Shown here: piece after piece, positions 1-10,223 of the stretch | Position numbering within the stretch: position 1 is the stretch's first letter | Layout of the letters: every line of letters starts with the position of its first letter | DNA from: Streptomyces sp. ATexAB-D23 | GTDB lineage: Bacteria; Actinomycetota; Actinomycetes; Streptomycetales; Streptomycetaceae | Assembly: GCF_000373645.1 (NCBI RefSeq) | Contig: NZ_KB892027.1 | Location: 1-62,244, forward strand | DNA: 62,244 nt | Reading direction: 5' to 3' | Notes under the pieces: generated by a model | Database searches by the model: none | Told to the model about the DNA's origin: nothing | The model's input: the letters and a program-made list of their open reading frames with translations, nothing else | Program-made: the position numbers and the translations under genes

Positions 1-3000
1 GATCCGGTGTCGGTGGGGTGGTCGTTGGCGACGACGCGTGCGCGGTTCGAGCACCGGGCCGTGGTGCTGGGTTCGTACGCGGCCGGGCTCGGCGCGCTGG
101 CGGCGGACCAGCCGTCGGCCGGTGTGGTGTCCGGGGTGACCGGGCCCGTGGGCCGGCCGGTGTTCGTGTTCCCCGGCCAGGGGGCGCAGTGGGTGTCGAT
201 GGGCGCCCGGATGCTGGAGGAGTCCCCGGTGTTCGCGGGCGTGGTCGCCGAGTGCGAGACCGCGATGGCGGGGCTCGTCGACTGGTCGGTCACCGAGGTC
301 CTGCGCGGCGGCGCGGACGCGCCGTCCCTGGAACGCGTCGACGTCGTCCAGCCCGCTTCGTTCGTCGTGATGGTGGGCCTGGCGGCCGTGTGGCGGTCGT
401 TCGGCGTGGTGCCGTCCGCCGTGGTGGGGCACTCGCAGGGCGAGATCGCCGCCGCCCACGTGGCGGGCGTGCTGTCCCTCAAGGACGCGCTGCGCGTCGC
501 CTGCCTGCGCAGCCGCGCGATCGCGGAACTGGCCAGCGGTGCGGGCACGATGGCCTCCGTCGGAGCCGGTGTGGCCCGGGTCGAGGAGATCCTCGCCCCG
601 TGGGGCGACCGGGTGTCGGTCGCGGCGGTCAACGGCCCCTCGCAGGTGGTCGTCTCCGGTGAGGTCGACGGGGTGGAGGAAGTGGTCGCGGCCTGCCGTG
701 AGCTGGGGCTGCGGGCGCGGCGGATCGCGGTGGACTACGCCTCCCACTCGGCGTCCATGGATGTGCTGCGGTCCGAACTGGCCGATGCCCTCGCGGGCAT
801 CGCCCCCCGGACCGGTGAGATCCCGTTGCTGTCGACGGTGACCGGTGAGTTCATCGACGGCCCGGTCATGGACGGCGGTTACTGGTTCACGAACCTGCGT
901 TCCCGGGTGCGGTTCGCCGAAGCGGTCGAGAAGTTGGCGGCCGAGGGGTACGGGGTGTTCGTGGAGGTCTCCTCGCACCCGGTGCTGTCCGCCGCGGTCG
1001 AGGAACTGGCCGACGAGAGCGTGGTCACCGGTTCGCTGCGACGCGACGACGGCGGCCTGGACCGGTTCCTGGCCAGTGCGGCCGAGCTGTGGGTCCGTGG
1101 GGTGGACGTCGACTGGACGGCCGCCTTCCCCGACTCGCCCCCGGCGCCGGTCGACCTGCCGACGTACGCGTTCCAGGGCGACCACTACTGGTTGCAGGAC
1201 CTGGAGCGGACCGGCCCCGGCGAGAGCGCGCAGGACCCGGCCGACGCCGAGTTCTGGGCGGCCGTCGAGAACGAGGACCCGCACGCCGTCGCCGGAACAC
1301 TCGGAGTCGAGGACCCCGCCGCGCTGGAACAGGTGCTCCCCGCCCTCGCCGGCTGGCGCCGCCGGCGCCGCCAGGACTCCGCACTCGACACCTGGCGCTA
1401 CGACGTCGAGTGGCAGCCCCTGGCCCAAGGCGTGACGCCGAGGATCGACGGCTCCCGCTGGCTGCTGCTCACCCCGTCCGGCGGCCACGCCTGGCAGGAG
1501 CGGGCCCGGCAGGCGCTCACCGCGCACGGCGCCGACGTCACCGTGCTCGACATCGCCGAGGGCGACGACCGGGCCGCACTGGCCGCGCGGCTGCGTGGGA
1601 ACGCGGCGGAGGCCACCGGCATCCTGTCCCTGCTCGCCCTACGCGACCGCACGGACCACGAGGACGCGGGCCACGGACAGCACGACCTGGACCGGGCGGT
1701 GCTGCTCGTCCAGGCACTCGGCGACGCCGGAATCGCGGCGCCGCTGTGGATCGCCACCCGGGGCGCGGTCGGCGTCGGGCGCTCCGACCGGGCGCCCGTA
1801 CCGGAGCAGGCCCTGCTGTGGGGCCTGGGCCGGATCGCGGCCCTGGAGTACCCGCAGCGGTTCGGCGGGCTGATCGACCTGCCGGCCGACGCGGACGAGC
1901 GGGCCGGCGAACGGCTGGTGCGCGGTCTCGGCGCCCCCGACGGCGAGGACCAGCTCGCGATACGGACCGGCGGGCTCTACGTGCGCCGGCTCGCGCGCAA
2001 GAAGCTGGCCGGCCACACCCCCGTACGCGACTGGCGCCCCTCCGGAACCGTCCTGGTCACCGGCGGCACCGGCGGCATCGGCGCCGAGGTCGCGGCCTGG
2101 CTCGCGGCGAACGGCGCCCAGCACCTGCTGCTGACCAGCAGGCGCGGCGAACAGGCCCCCGGAGCCGCCGAGCTGACGCGGCGCCTGACCGGGCTCGGCG
2201 CCCGCGTCACCGTAGCGGCCTGCGACGTCACCGACCGTACGGCGCTGCGGGAACTGCTCGACGGCATCGCCCCCGAACACCCGCTGACCGCCGTCGTCCA
2301 CGCGGCGGCCGTCCTCGACGACTGCCTGCTCGACGCGCTCGACCCGGAGCGGGCCGCAGCGGTGCTGCGCCCCAAGACGGTGGCCGCACACCACCTGCAC
2401 GAACTGACCAAGGGCCTCGGCCTCGACGCGTTCGTCCTGTTCTCCTCGCTGGCCGGAACGCTCGGCCTGCCCGGACAGGGCAGCTACGCCGCGGCCAACG
2501 CCTACCTGGACGCACTGGCATCGGCCCGCCGCGCCGAAGGGCTCCCGGCCACATCGGTGGCCTGGGGCGCCTGGGACCGGGTCGGGCTCGCCTCCGGCGA
2601 CATCGGCGCCTCGCTGCGCCGCGACGGAGTGACCGGGATGGCGCCGGAGACGGCGATCTCCGGACTGCAACAGGCACTCGACCACGACCTCGGCTACCTC
2701 GCCGTCGCCGACGTCGACTGGCGGGTGTTCGGGCCGTCGTGCACGGCGGGCCGCACCGGACGGATACTCGAACAGTTCCCGGAGGCCCGCCGGGCAGCGC
2801 CGTCGCGGCCCGACGAGTCCCAGGACGACACCGGCCTCCTGGCAGGACTCGCCGGACTCTCCCCGGCCGAGCGCGAGCAGGCGCTCCTGGACCTGGTGCG
2901 CGCCCACGCGGCAGCGGTACTCGGCCTGCCGGACGCGGACGGCGTCGATGCCGACCGGGCCCTGCGCGACATGGGCTTCGACTCACTGACCGCCGTCGAG

Positions 3001-6000
3001 CTGCGCAACCGGCTCAACAAGGTCACCGGTCTGCGGCTGCCGGTCACCGTCGTCTTCGACCACAACACCGCCCACCAGCTGTCCCGGCACCTGCTCTCCG
3101 AACTGTTCGGCACGGACGGCGAGACCTCCGCGTCCCCGCAGCAGCCCGCGCCCGCCGTGGCCGCCGGGCGGGGCGGGGAGGTGGACGACGACCCGGTGGC
3201 GATCGTCTCGATGAGCTGCCGCTTCCCGGGCGGTGTGAGCACGCCGGAGGAGTTCTGGCAGCTGCTGTCCGAGGGGCGTGACGCGGTCACCGGTCTGCCC
3301 GACGACCGCGGCTGGGACTTGGAGGGCAGCTACCACCCGGACCCGGACCACCCCGGCACGCACTACACGCGCGGCGGCGGATTCCTCGACGACATCGGCG
3401 CGTTCGACCCCATGTTCTTCGGGATCTCACCGCGCCAGACCCCGGCCATCGACCCGCAGCACCGGCTGCTCCTGGAAACCTCCTGGGAGGCGTTCGAGCG
3501 GGCCGGGATCGACCCGGCGACGCTGAAGGGCAGCCCGGTCGCGGTGTTCGTCGGGGCGAACCAGACGGACTACGGGCCCCGGGCCGCCGCGTCGGCGGGC
3601 GAGTTCGAGGGACAGCTCGCCACCGGCAGCGCGGCCAGCGTGGCATCGGGCCGGGTCGCCTACACCTTCGGGCTCGAAGGCCCCGCCGTCACCGTGGACA
3701 CCGCCTGCTCGTCCTCGCTGGTCGCCCTGCACCTGGCCGCCCGGTCCGTGCGCTCCGGCGAGAGCACGATGGCGCTCGCCGGCGGCGTGACCCTGCTCTC
3801 GACGCTGTACACCTTCATCGAGTTCAGCCGGCAGGGCGCCCTCTCCGAGGACGGCCGGTGCAAGGCGTTCTCCGCGGAGGCCGACGGCGCGGGCTGGGCC
3901 GAGGGCGTCGGCATGGTCCTCGTGGAACGGCTCTCCGAGGCCCGCCGCAACGGCCACCGCGTGCTCGCCGTCGTCCGCGGCAGCGCCATGAACCAGGACG
4001 GGGCGTCCAACGGACTCACCGCGCCCAACGGCCTCGCCCAGCAGCGGGTCATCCGCCAGGCACTGGCCGACGCGGGGCTCGAAGCCGCCGATGTCGACCT
4101 GGCGGAGGCGCACGGCACCGGCACAGCGCTCGGCGACCCCATCGAGGCGGAGGCGCTGCTCGCCACCTACGGACAGGACCGGCCCGCCGACCGGCCGCTG
4201 TGGCTGGGCTCGGTGAAGTCGAACATCGGCCATACCCAGGCCGCCTCCGGAATCGCCGGGGTCATCAAGGCCGTACTCGCCATGCGGCACGGCGCGATGC
4301 CGCGCACCCTGCACGTCGACCGGCCCACCCCGCACATCGACTGGTCCGCCGGAACCGTACGGCTCCTGACCGACGAACGGGCCTGGCCGGACGACCACGG
4401 GCCGCGCCGCGCCGCCGTCTCCTCGTTCGGGATCAGCGGCACGAACGTGCACGTCATCGTGGAGGAGGGCCCGCAGACCGCACCCGCACTCCCGGCGGTG
4501 GCCGACGGGGCCGCCCCGCGTCCCCTGCCGTGGGCCCTGTCCGCCCGCACCCCCGCCGCGCTCACCGACCAGGTCCGCAACCTGCTCGGCGCCCTCGACA
4601 CGGAGCCCGGCCACGACGCGGCGGCGATCGGCCGCGGCCTCGCGGCCCGCTCCCGCTTCGAACACCGCCTGGTGTGCTGGGGCACCGACCGCGACGCCCT
4701 CCGCGACCGGCTCGGGGACTGGCTGGACGGCCGGACCGACGCACCCTCGGCCGCCGGCACCGCGAGCGGCGGCCGCACCGCGTTCCTGTTCTCCGGGCAG
4801 GGCGCCCAGCGCCCCGGCATGGGCCGCGAGCTGTACGAGACGTACCCGGTGTACGCCGACGCCTTCGACGAGGTCTGCGCCCAGGTGGACCTGCACCTGC
4901 CCAGGCCGCTGCGCGACCTCGTGTTCGCCGCGCCGGGCAGCCCGGAGGCGGAGCTGCTGGACAGCACCGAATACACCCAGCCCGCCCTGTTCGCTGTCGA
5001 GGTCGCGCTGTTCCGCCTCTACGCCTCCTGGGGCGTGGTGCCCGACCACCTGATCGGGCACTCCATCGGCGAACTGACCGCCGCCCACCTCGCCGGTGTC
5101 TTCACCCTGGCCGACGCGTGCCGCCTGGTCGTGGCCCGCGGCCGGCTGATGGGACAGGTGCCGGCCGGTGGCGCGATGGCCGCCCTGGCGGTCACCGAGG
5201 ACGAGGTGCGCCCGCTGCTCGCCGACCGTACGGACCGGATCGCCGTGGCGGCGGTCAACGGGCCGCGCGCGACCGTCGTCTCCGGGGACACCGCCGAAGT
5301 CGACCGGGTGGTCGCGCACTTCAAGGGCCTCGGCCACAAGACCACGCGCCTGCGGGTCAGCCACGCGTTCCACTCGCCCCACATGGACGGGATGCTGGAG
5401 GAGTTCGCCGCGGTCCTCCGGGACATCCCGATGGCGCCGCCGGCCATTCCCCTGGTGTCCGACGTCACGGGTGTCATGGCCACGGCCGAGCAGCTGTGCA
5501 CCGCCGAGTACTGGGTGACGCAGCTGCGCGAGGCCGTCCGGTTCGCCGACGGAATCCGCACCCTTGAGGCGGCGGGCGTGACCCGGTTCCTCGAAATCGG
5601 GCCGGACGCCGTGCTCGCCGCGATGGCCGCCGACAGCCGCATGGGCGACACCCCCGGCGTGGTGGCGGCGGCCCTGCGGCGCGACCGCGACGAAACCGCG
5701 ACCGCCCTCGGCGCGCTCACCGAACTCCATGTGCACGGCGCCGCCTGCGACTGGACGGCCCTGCTGCCGGACGGCGACGCGCTTGTCGACCTGCCCACCT
5801 ACCCCTTCCAGCGGCAGACCTACTGGCTCGACGCCCCGGCCCCCGCTGCGGACGTACGCGCGGCCGGTCTGGACGCCCCCGGGCACCCGATGCTCGGCGG
5901 AGCCGTCCAGCTCGCCGACGGCGGCGGCGCGGTCCTGACCGCGCTGCTCTCCACACGTCGGCTGCCCTGGCTGGCCGACCACGTCATCGACGGCACGGTG

Positions 6001-8688
6001 GTGCTGCCCGGCACCGCGTACCTCGAACTCGCCGTCCGGGCGGGCGACCAGGTCGGCTGCGGCCGGGTCGGCGAACTCACCCTGCACGCACCGCTCGCGC
6101 TGCCCGAGGACGCGGCGGCCCAGGTGCAGATACGGGTCGGAGCCGCCGACACCGCCGGAGCCCGCACCCTCGACGTGTACGCACGGCCGGACAGCGCCGA
6201 CGACGCGGCCGAGTGGCACAAGCACGCGACGGGCACCCTGCTCCCCGACACCGCGCCCCCCGCGGACGCCCCCGCCGTCTGGCCGCCCGAGGGCGCCGAA
6301 CCGATCGGCCTCGACGGCCTCTACCCGCGCCTCTCGGCGAACGGCAGCGACTACGGCCCGGTGTTCCAGGGCCTCACCGCCGCCTGGCGGCGCGGCCCCG
6401 AGGTCTACGCCGAGGTGACGCTGCCCGACACCGCCGACACCGCCGGCTTCGGACTGCATCCGGCACTGCTCGACGCGGCGCTCCAGGCGGTGTCCGTGGG
6501 CACGATCGGCGACGCGGGCGTGATGCCGTTCTCCTGGCAGAACGTCGTCCTGCACACCGCGGGCGCCCGTCAGCTGCGCGTCAGGCTCGAAGACCTGGCC
6601 GAGCACACGGTCTCCGTACAGGTCTGGGACCCGGCCGGCACCCCGGTCGCGCACGCCGAGTCGCTGGCGTTCCGCCCGAGGACCGCGGCCCAGGCACCCC
6701 GCCCGCGCACCGAGTCGCTGATGCGCACCGAGTGGACGCCCGTCCCGGCCGGAACGGCACCCCGCAACGCCACCTGGGCGACGGTCGGCGCCGAAGCCGC
6801 ACCCGGGACACCCGCCGCGCTCCTGGATGCCGTCACCCTCCACGACCACCCGACCCTGCACGCCCTGGCCGAATCCGGGGCGCCCGTCCCCGAGCGCGTC
6901 CTCGCCTTCGCACCCGCCTTCGCGGGAGAACCGGCCGAGGCCGCGAGGGCCGCCGCCCACTGGGCCCTCGCCCTGGTCCAGGGCTGGCTCGCCGACGAGC
7001 GGTTCGCCGGATCGCGGCTGGTCCTGGTGACCCGGGGCGCGGTGGCGGCCGACACCCACGAGGGACCGGCCGACCTGCCCGCCGCCACCGTCCACGGACT
7101 GGTCAGGGCAGCCATCACCGAGAACCCGGGACGGTTCGCGCTCCTGGACCTCGACCCCGGGAACGGAACCGGCGCGCACGACCCGGCGACGGGCGGCGCA
7201 CTGGCCGCGGCGCTCGCCGGGGACGAACCCCAGCTGGTGCTGCGCGGCGGCGGGGTGCGCCTCGCCCGGCTCGCCCGCGTACCCGCCGGGGGCACGCCCG
7301 CGGGCTGGGACCCGGCCGGCACCACACTCATCACCGGAGGCACCGGCACACTCGGCCGGCTCCTCGCCCGGCACCTGGTCACCGAGCACGGCGTACGGCA
7401 CCTGCTGCTGATCAGCCGCAGCGGACCGGACGCCGCGGGGGCCGACGAGCTGCGCGCCGAACTCATCGCCCTGGGCGCCGAGGTGACGATCGAGGCCTGC
7501 GACGCCGCGGACCGCGCCGCCCTTCAGAAGCTGCTCGACAGCATCCCCGCCGGGCACCCGCTCACCGGGGTCGCGCACGTCGCGGGCGTCGTCGACGACG
7601 GGGTGGTCACCGCGCTCACCCCGCACCAGGTCGACCGGGTGCTCGCACCCAAGGTCGACGCCGCGCTGAACCTGCACGAACTGACGGCGGACGCCGGGCT
7701 CTCCGGCTTCGTCCTGTTCTCCTCACTGGCCTCGACACTCGGCGGGGCCGGCCAGGCCGCCTACGCGGCGGGGAACGCCTTCCTCGACGCCCTCGCGGCG
7801 CACCGCAGGGCCCGGGGACTGCCCGGGGTCTCGCTGTGCTGGGGGCCGTGGGCCGAACTGAGCACCATGACCGGCAAGCTGAGCGACGCCGACTTCGCGC
7901 GGTTCGCCCGCAGCGGCCTCGTACCGATGTCCACCGCCGAGGCGCTCGCCCTGTTCGACGCGGCCCGGGGCCACGCCGACGCGGTGCTCGTACCGGCCAG
8001 GACGGCCCTCGGCGTCTTCGAGGACGGGCAGCCGGACCAGGTGCCCGCGATGCTGCGCGGCCTGGTGCGCGGCCGGGTCCGCCCGACCGTCGCCGCCGCC
8101 CCCGGGGCACCGGGAGCCGGGCCGGGCGCCGGGTCCGGGGCGGCGGAAGCCGCGCCGGGAGACCGGTTCGGCGCGCTGACGGGCCCCGCGCGCAAGCGGG
8201 CCCTGCTCGACCTGGTGCGCCGGGAGGCGGCCGTGGTGCTGGCCTACCCGGACGCCGAACTGGTCGACGTGGAGGCGGGCTTCCTCGGCATGGGCTTCGA
8301 CTCGCTCAGCGCCGTAGAACTGCGCAACCGGCTCAGCGAGGAGACCGGTCTGCGGCTGCCGGCGACCGTGCTCTTCGACTACCCGGCCCCGGTCTCGCTC
8401 GCCGCGCACCTCGACGAGATCCTGCCGTCCGACGCGGAACGCACCCTCGCCCCGCTCCTGAGCGGGCTCGAACAGCTGGCCGAGACCCTTCCCGGCCTGG
8501 CGGGCGACGACCCGCTGCGCGAGCGGCTGGAGACCCGGCTGCGGGCGGCGCTGGGCCGGCTGACCGGAACGGTCATCCCCCCGGCCCAGGCGCCCGCCGC
8601 GCCCAAGGAGGACGACGCCGCCATCGCCGACTTCGACGGGGCGAGCGACGACGAGATCTTCCGGTTCCTGGACGACCTGGACGCCTGA
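1..8688 (+). CDS. Modular type I polyketide synthase, 5' end outside window
   Basis: The frame is open from base 1, so the gene begins to the left. Visible order (residues counted from base 7): AT1 about 50-345 with GHSQGE near 141 and YASHS near 243, the methylmalonyl-CoA signature; KR1 about 678-865 with an NADPH-binding glycine motif and an LDD motif (B type); ACP1 with DSL serine near 993; KS2 about 1062-1490 with Cys in TACSSS near 1233; AT2 about 1590-1890 with HAFHS, the malonyl-CoA signature; DH2 from about 1957 with intact HxxxGxxxxP; KR2 about 2436-2625 with VDD (B type); ACP2 serine near 2766. The last 100 residues are acidic and helical and end in a DDEIFRFLDDLD-like docking tail. 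There is no thioesterase, so the chain should pass to another PKS. Predicted additions: a methyl-branched beta-hydroxy unit, then an unbranched alkene. Confidence 0.95.
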   Translation, partial: DPVSVGWSLATTRARFEHRAVVLGSYAAGLGALAADQPSAGVVSGVTGPVGRPVFVFPGQGAQWVSMGARMLEESPVFAGVVAECETAMAGLVDWSVTEVLRGGADAPSLERVDVVQPASFVVMVGLAAVWRSFGVVPSAVVGHSQGEIAAAHVAGVLSLKDALRVACLRSRAIAELASGAGTMASVGAGVARVEEILAPWGDRVSVAAVNGPSQVVVSGEVDGVEEVVAACRELGLRARRIAVDYASHSASMDVLRSELADALAGIAPRTGEIPLLSTVTGEFIDGPVMDGGYWFTNLRSRVRFAEAVEKLAAEGYGVFVEVSSHPVLSAAVEELADESVVTGSLRRDDGGLDRFLASAAELWVRGVDVDWTAAFPDSPPAPVDLPTYAFQGDHYWLQDLERTGPGESAQDPADAEFWAAVENEDPHAVAGTLGVEDPAALEQVLPALAGWRRRRRQDSALDTWRYDVEWQPLAQGVTPRIDGSRWLLLTPSGGHAWQERARQALTAHGADVTVLDIAEGDDRAALAARLRGNAAEATGILSLLALRDRTDHEDAGHGQHDLDRAVLLVQALGDAGIAAPLWIATRGAVGVGRSDRAPVPEQALLWGLGRIAALEYPQRFGGLIDLPADADERAGERLVRGLGAPDGEDQLAIRTGGLYVRRLARKKLAGHTPVRDWRPSGTVLVTGGTGGIGAEVAAWLAANGAQHLLLTSRRGEQAPGAAELTRRLTGLGARVTVAACDVTDRTALRELLDGIAPEHPLTAVVHAAAVLDDCLLDALDPERAAAVLRPKTVAAHHLHELTKGLGLDAFVLFSSLAGTLGLPGQGSYAAANAYLDALASARRAEGLPATSVAWGAWDRVGLASGDIGASLRRDGVTGMAPETAISGLQQALDHDLGYLAVADVDWRVFGPSCTAGRTGRILEQFPEARRAAPSRPDESQDDTGLLAGLAGLSPAEREQALLDLVRAHAAAVLGLPDADGVDADRALRDMGFDSLTAVELRNRLNKVTGLRLPVTVVFDHNTAHQLSRHLLSELFGTDGETSASPQQPAPAVAAGRGGEVDDDPVAIVSMSCRFPGGVSTPEEFWQLLSEGRDAVTGLPDDRGWDLEGSYHPDPDHPGTHYTRGGGFLDDIGAFDPMFFGISPRQTPAIDPQHRLLLETSWEAFERAGIDPATLKGSPVAVFVGANQTDYGPRAAASAGEFEGQLATGSAASVASGRVAYTFGLEGPAVTVDTACSSSLVALHLAARSVRSGESTMALAGGVTLLSTLYTFIEFSRQGALSEDGRCKAFSAEADGAGWAEGVGMVLVERLSEARRNGHRVLAVVRGSAMNQDGASNGLTAPNGLAQQRVIRQALADAGLEAADVDLAEAHGTGTALGDPIEAEALLATYGQDRPADRPLWLGSVKSNIGHTQAASGIAGVIKAVLAMRHGAMPRTLHVDRPTPHIDWSAGTVRLLTDERAWPDDHGPRRAAVSSFGISGTNVHVIVEEGPQTAPALPAVADGAAPRPLPWALSARTPAALTDQVRNLLGALDTEPGHDAAAIGRGLAARSRFEHRLVCWGTDRDALRDRLGDWLDGRTDAPSAAGTASGGRTAFLFSGQGAQRPGMGRELYETYPVYADAFDEVCAQVDLHLPRPLRDLVFAAPGSPEAELLDSTEYTQPALFAVEVALFRLYASWGVVPDHLIGHSIGELTAAHLAGVFTLADACRLVVARGRLMGQVPAGGAMAALAVTEDEVRPLLADRTDRIAVAAVNGPRATVVSGDTAEVDRVVAHFKGLGHKTTRLRVSHAFHSPHMDGMLEEFAAVLRDIPMAPPAIPLVSDVTGVMATAEQLCTAEYWVTQLREAVRFADGIRTLEAAGVTRFLEIGPDAVLAAMAADSRMGDTPGVVAAALRRDRDETATALGALTELHVHGAACDWTALLPDGDALVDLPTYPFQRQTYWLDAPAPAADVRAAGLDAPGHPMLGGAVQLADGGGAVLTALLSTRRLPWLADHVIDGTVVLPGTAYLELAVRAGDQVGCGRVGELTLHAPLALPEDAAAQVQIRVGAADTAGARTLDVYARPDSADDAAEWHKHATGTLLPDTAPPADAPAVWPPEGAEPIGLDGLYPRLSANGSDYGPVFQGLTAAWRRGPEVYAEVTLPDTADTAGFGLHPALLDAALQAVSVGTIGDAGVMPFSWQNVVLHTAGARQLRVRLEDLAEHTVSVQVWDPAGTPVAHAESLAFRPRTAAQAPRPRTESLMRTEWTPVPAGTAPRNATWATVGAEAAPGTPAALLDAVTLHDHPTLHALAESGAPVPERVLAFAPAFAGEPAEAARAAAHWALALVQGWLADERFAGSRLVLVTRGAVAADTHEGPADLPAATVHGLVRAAITENPGRFALLDLDPGNGTGAHDPATGGALAAALAGDEPQLVLRGGGVRLARLARVPAGGTPAGWDPAGTTLITGGTGTLGRLLARHLVTEHGVRHLLLISRSGPDAAGADELRAELIALGAEVTIEACDAADRAALQKLLDSIPAGHPLTGVAHVAGVVDDGVVTALTPHQVDRVLAPKVDAALNLHELTADAGLSGFVLFSSLASTLGGAGQAAYAAGNAFLDALAAHRRARGLPGVSLCWGPWAELSTMTGKLSDADFARFARSGLVPMSTAEALALFDAARGHADAVLVPARTALGVFEDGQPDQVPAMLRGLVRGRVRPTVAAAPGAPGAGPGAGSGAAEAAPGDRFGALTGPARKRALLDLVRREAAVVLAYPDAELVDVEAGFLGMGFDSLSAVELRNRLSEETGLRLPATVLFDYPAPVSLAAHLDEILPSDAERTLAPLLSGLEQLAETLPGLAGDDPLRERLETRLRAALGRLTGTVIPPAQAPAAPKEDDAAIADFDGASDDEIFRFLDDLDA

Positions 8689-8698
8689 CCGGGCCAGT

Positions 8699-8720
8699 GG
8701 GGCGCCCGTCGCGGCGCCCC
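8699..8720. terminator. Hairpin after the PKS stop codon
   Basis: GGGGCGCC and GGCGCCCC form a perfect 8-bp stem around a 6-base loop, 10 bases past the PKS stop. There is no T run, as is usual for actinomycete terminators. Confidence 0.55.
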
Positions 8721-8731
8721 CCTGGACCCGT

Positions 8732-8769
8732 TAGGGCCTGTCCCGCGAAGATCCGCCGGACAGGCCCTA
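8732..8769. terminator. 12-bp inverted repeat between convergent genes
   Basis: TAGGGCCTGTCC (8732-8743) pairs perfectly with GGACAGGCCCTA (8758-8769) across a 14-base loop. It lies between the convergent PKS and glycosyltransferase genes, and the glycosyltransferase stop codon is its last three bases. It could end transcription from both sides. From memory, palindromes with this GGGCCTGTCC arm recur between Streptomyces genes, so it may be a dispersed repeat. Confidence 0.6.
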
Positions 8770-10098
8770 GCCCCGGGGCTCCACCACGAGCGCGGTGAAC
8801 ATGTCGTCCAGCCGCGAGACGGCCGTGCCCTCGAACTGCCAGGGTTCCTGGCGCCGTTCACGGGTGAGCCTTTCGAGTACGGGCACCACCTCGGCCGGCG
8901 AGGGCAGGGCCTCGGCCTCCTCGCGCAGCCGGGTGGCGTTCCGCTGGAAGGAGGCGTCCGCCAGGATGCGCGCGGCCCGCTCGTACACCGCATCGGGCGT
9001 CGCCCGGTCCGTGCCGAGCAGCAGCCCCGCCCCCTGCTCCTCGATTCCGGCGCCCCGGTAGAGCTGATCGGCCAGCGGGGTGGTGACGGTGAGCTGCGGG
9101 ACGCCGTACATGAGCGCGTTGGCGTAGCTGCCGAAGCCTCCGTGGTGGATCAGCAGGGAGCAGCTGGGCAGCAGGGCGTGCAGCGGTACGGAGGAGACGG
9201 CGCGCACATTGTCCGGCAGCGTGCCCAGCTCCTGGATCTGCGACGGCAGCAGCGCGGCCACCACCTCGGCGTCCAGCTCGGCGAGCTGCCCGAGGATGTC
9301 GCCCTTGGACACGTAGTCACCGCCGTGGCGCTCGGTGTTGGAGGCGCCGAGCGTCATACAGACCCGGGTCCGCTCGGGCGGGGTGGTCAGCCAGTCGGGC
9401 ACGACCGCCGGGCCGTTGTACGGCACGAACCGGATGGGGGTGCGCGGGGCGCCGGTGTCGATGCCCAGGCTGCCGGGCAGCGGGTCCAGGGTGAGCTGCC
9501 CGGTCGTCAGCTCCTCGCCGAAGGCGCCCCCGAACTCCTCGGCGCGGTCGCCCAGCCACTCGGCGAGCGGGTCCTTCCGCTCGTCGGCCGGCACCCCGAG
9601 GGCCAGCTCCCGCAGGATCTCGCGCTTCTTCACCCACACGTCCGCGAAGCAGAGCGAGCGCACATGCGCGGCGCCGACGACGCCCGCGACGATGGGACCG
9701 GCGTACGTCAGCGAGTCCCACACCACGAGGTCGGGCCGCCAGACCCGGGCGAACTCCACCATGTCGGGGATCATCGTCTCGTTGAACATGGCGCACGCGT
9801 ACGCGACCACCTGGGCGCGGTAGGCCTCGGCCTCGTAGGTCAGCTTCGCCGGATCCAGCTCGTTCCAGCTGATCAGCTCCGCCATCTCCTGCGCGTCGCG
9901 GTTGGCGTGCATCGACGCGTTGATGCCGTCGTTGGTGCCGGTCGCCACGGCCGTCATTCCGGTGGCGGCGACGACGTCGGCCAGCTCCTTGCAGCTGGCG
10001 ACCCGGACCTCGTGGCCGGCGGCGCGCATGGCCCACGCCAGTGGCGTCATGCAGAACAGATGGGATTTCTCGGGGATGGTTGCGAACAGCACGCGCAC
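8767..10098 (-). CDS. Activator-dependent macrolide-type glycosyltransferase (EryCIII/DesVII-like)
   Basis: A 443-residue GT-B enzyme expected to move a deoxy- or amino-sugar from its nucleotide donor onto the polyketide aglycone in the cytoplasm. The N-terminus has the MRVLFATIPEKSH pattern of this family. The donor-binding region near residue 314 has HHGGFGSYANAL followed by GVPQLTV and a DQ pair. The start is a GTG preceded by CCAGGAG. Family members such as EryCIII and DesVII need a P450-like helper (EryCII/DesVIII); none is present in this window, so a helper, if used, lies elsewhere. It is probably in a minus-strand group with the nucleotide-sugar enzyme and second glycosyltransferase upstream. 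Family call firm; sugar and acceptor unknown. Confidence 0.88.
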   Translation of the reverse strand: MRVLFATIPEKSHLFCMTPLAWAMRAAGHEVRVASCKELADVVAATGMTAVATGTNDGINASMHANRDAQEMAELISWNELDPAKLTYEAEAYRAQVVAYACAMFNETMIPDMVEFARVWRPDLVVWDSLTYAGPIVAGVVGAAHVRSLCFADVWVKKREILRELALGVPADERKDPLAEWLGDRAEEFGGAFGEELTTGQLTLDPLPGSLGIDTGAPRTPIRFVPYNGPAVVPDWLTTPPERTRVCMTLGASNTERHGGDYVSKGDILGQLAELDAEVVAALLPSQIQELGTLPDNVRAVSSVPLHALLPSCSLLIHHGGFGSYANALMYGVPQLTVTTPLADQLYRGAGIEEQGAGLLLGTDRATPDAVYERAARILADASFQRNATRLREEAEALPSPAEVVPVLERLTRERRQEPWQFEGTAVSRLDDMFTALVVEPRG

Positions 10099-10190
10099 GG
10101 TGAACTCCTGGGAGAGTCAAAGGATCCGGAGTTCGTCCAGGTTCGGCCCGCGCCGGGGACCGGGGACGGCCGCCCCCCGAGCATCGGGGG

Positions 10191-10205
10191 AAACTCCCAG
10201 AGTTT
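10191..10205. promoter_or_regulatory. Inverted repeat upstream of the glycosyltransferase
   Basis: AAACTC-CCA-GAGTTT is a perfect 6-bp inverted repeat about 95 bases before the glycosyltransferase start, overlapping a GGGGAAACTCCC stretch. It could be a regulator site. No clear -10/-35 pair was recognised beside it. Confidence 0.3.
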
Positions 10206-10223
10206 CGCGGGTCCGCGTGCGGG

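Noticed and set aside
1..30. GTG at base 7 as the start of the first PKS
   Set aside because: The reading frame is open from base 1 and the protein begins mid-way through the KS-AT linker, so this is a truncated gene.
3427..7677. Long open frames on the opposite strand of the PKS
   Set aside because: They lie antisense to clear PKS domains and show only the low-complexity composition typical of G+C-rich shadow frames.
10185..10200. PimM-type box before the EryCIII-like gene
   Set aside because: GGGGAAACTCCC has one base too many between the G and C triplets for the consensus.
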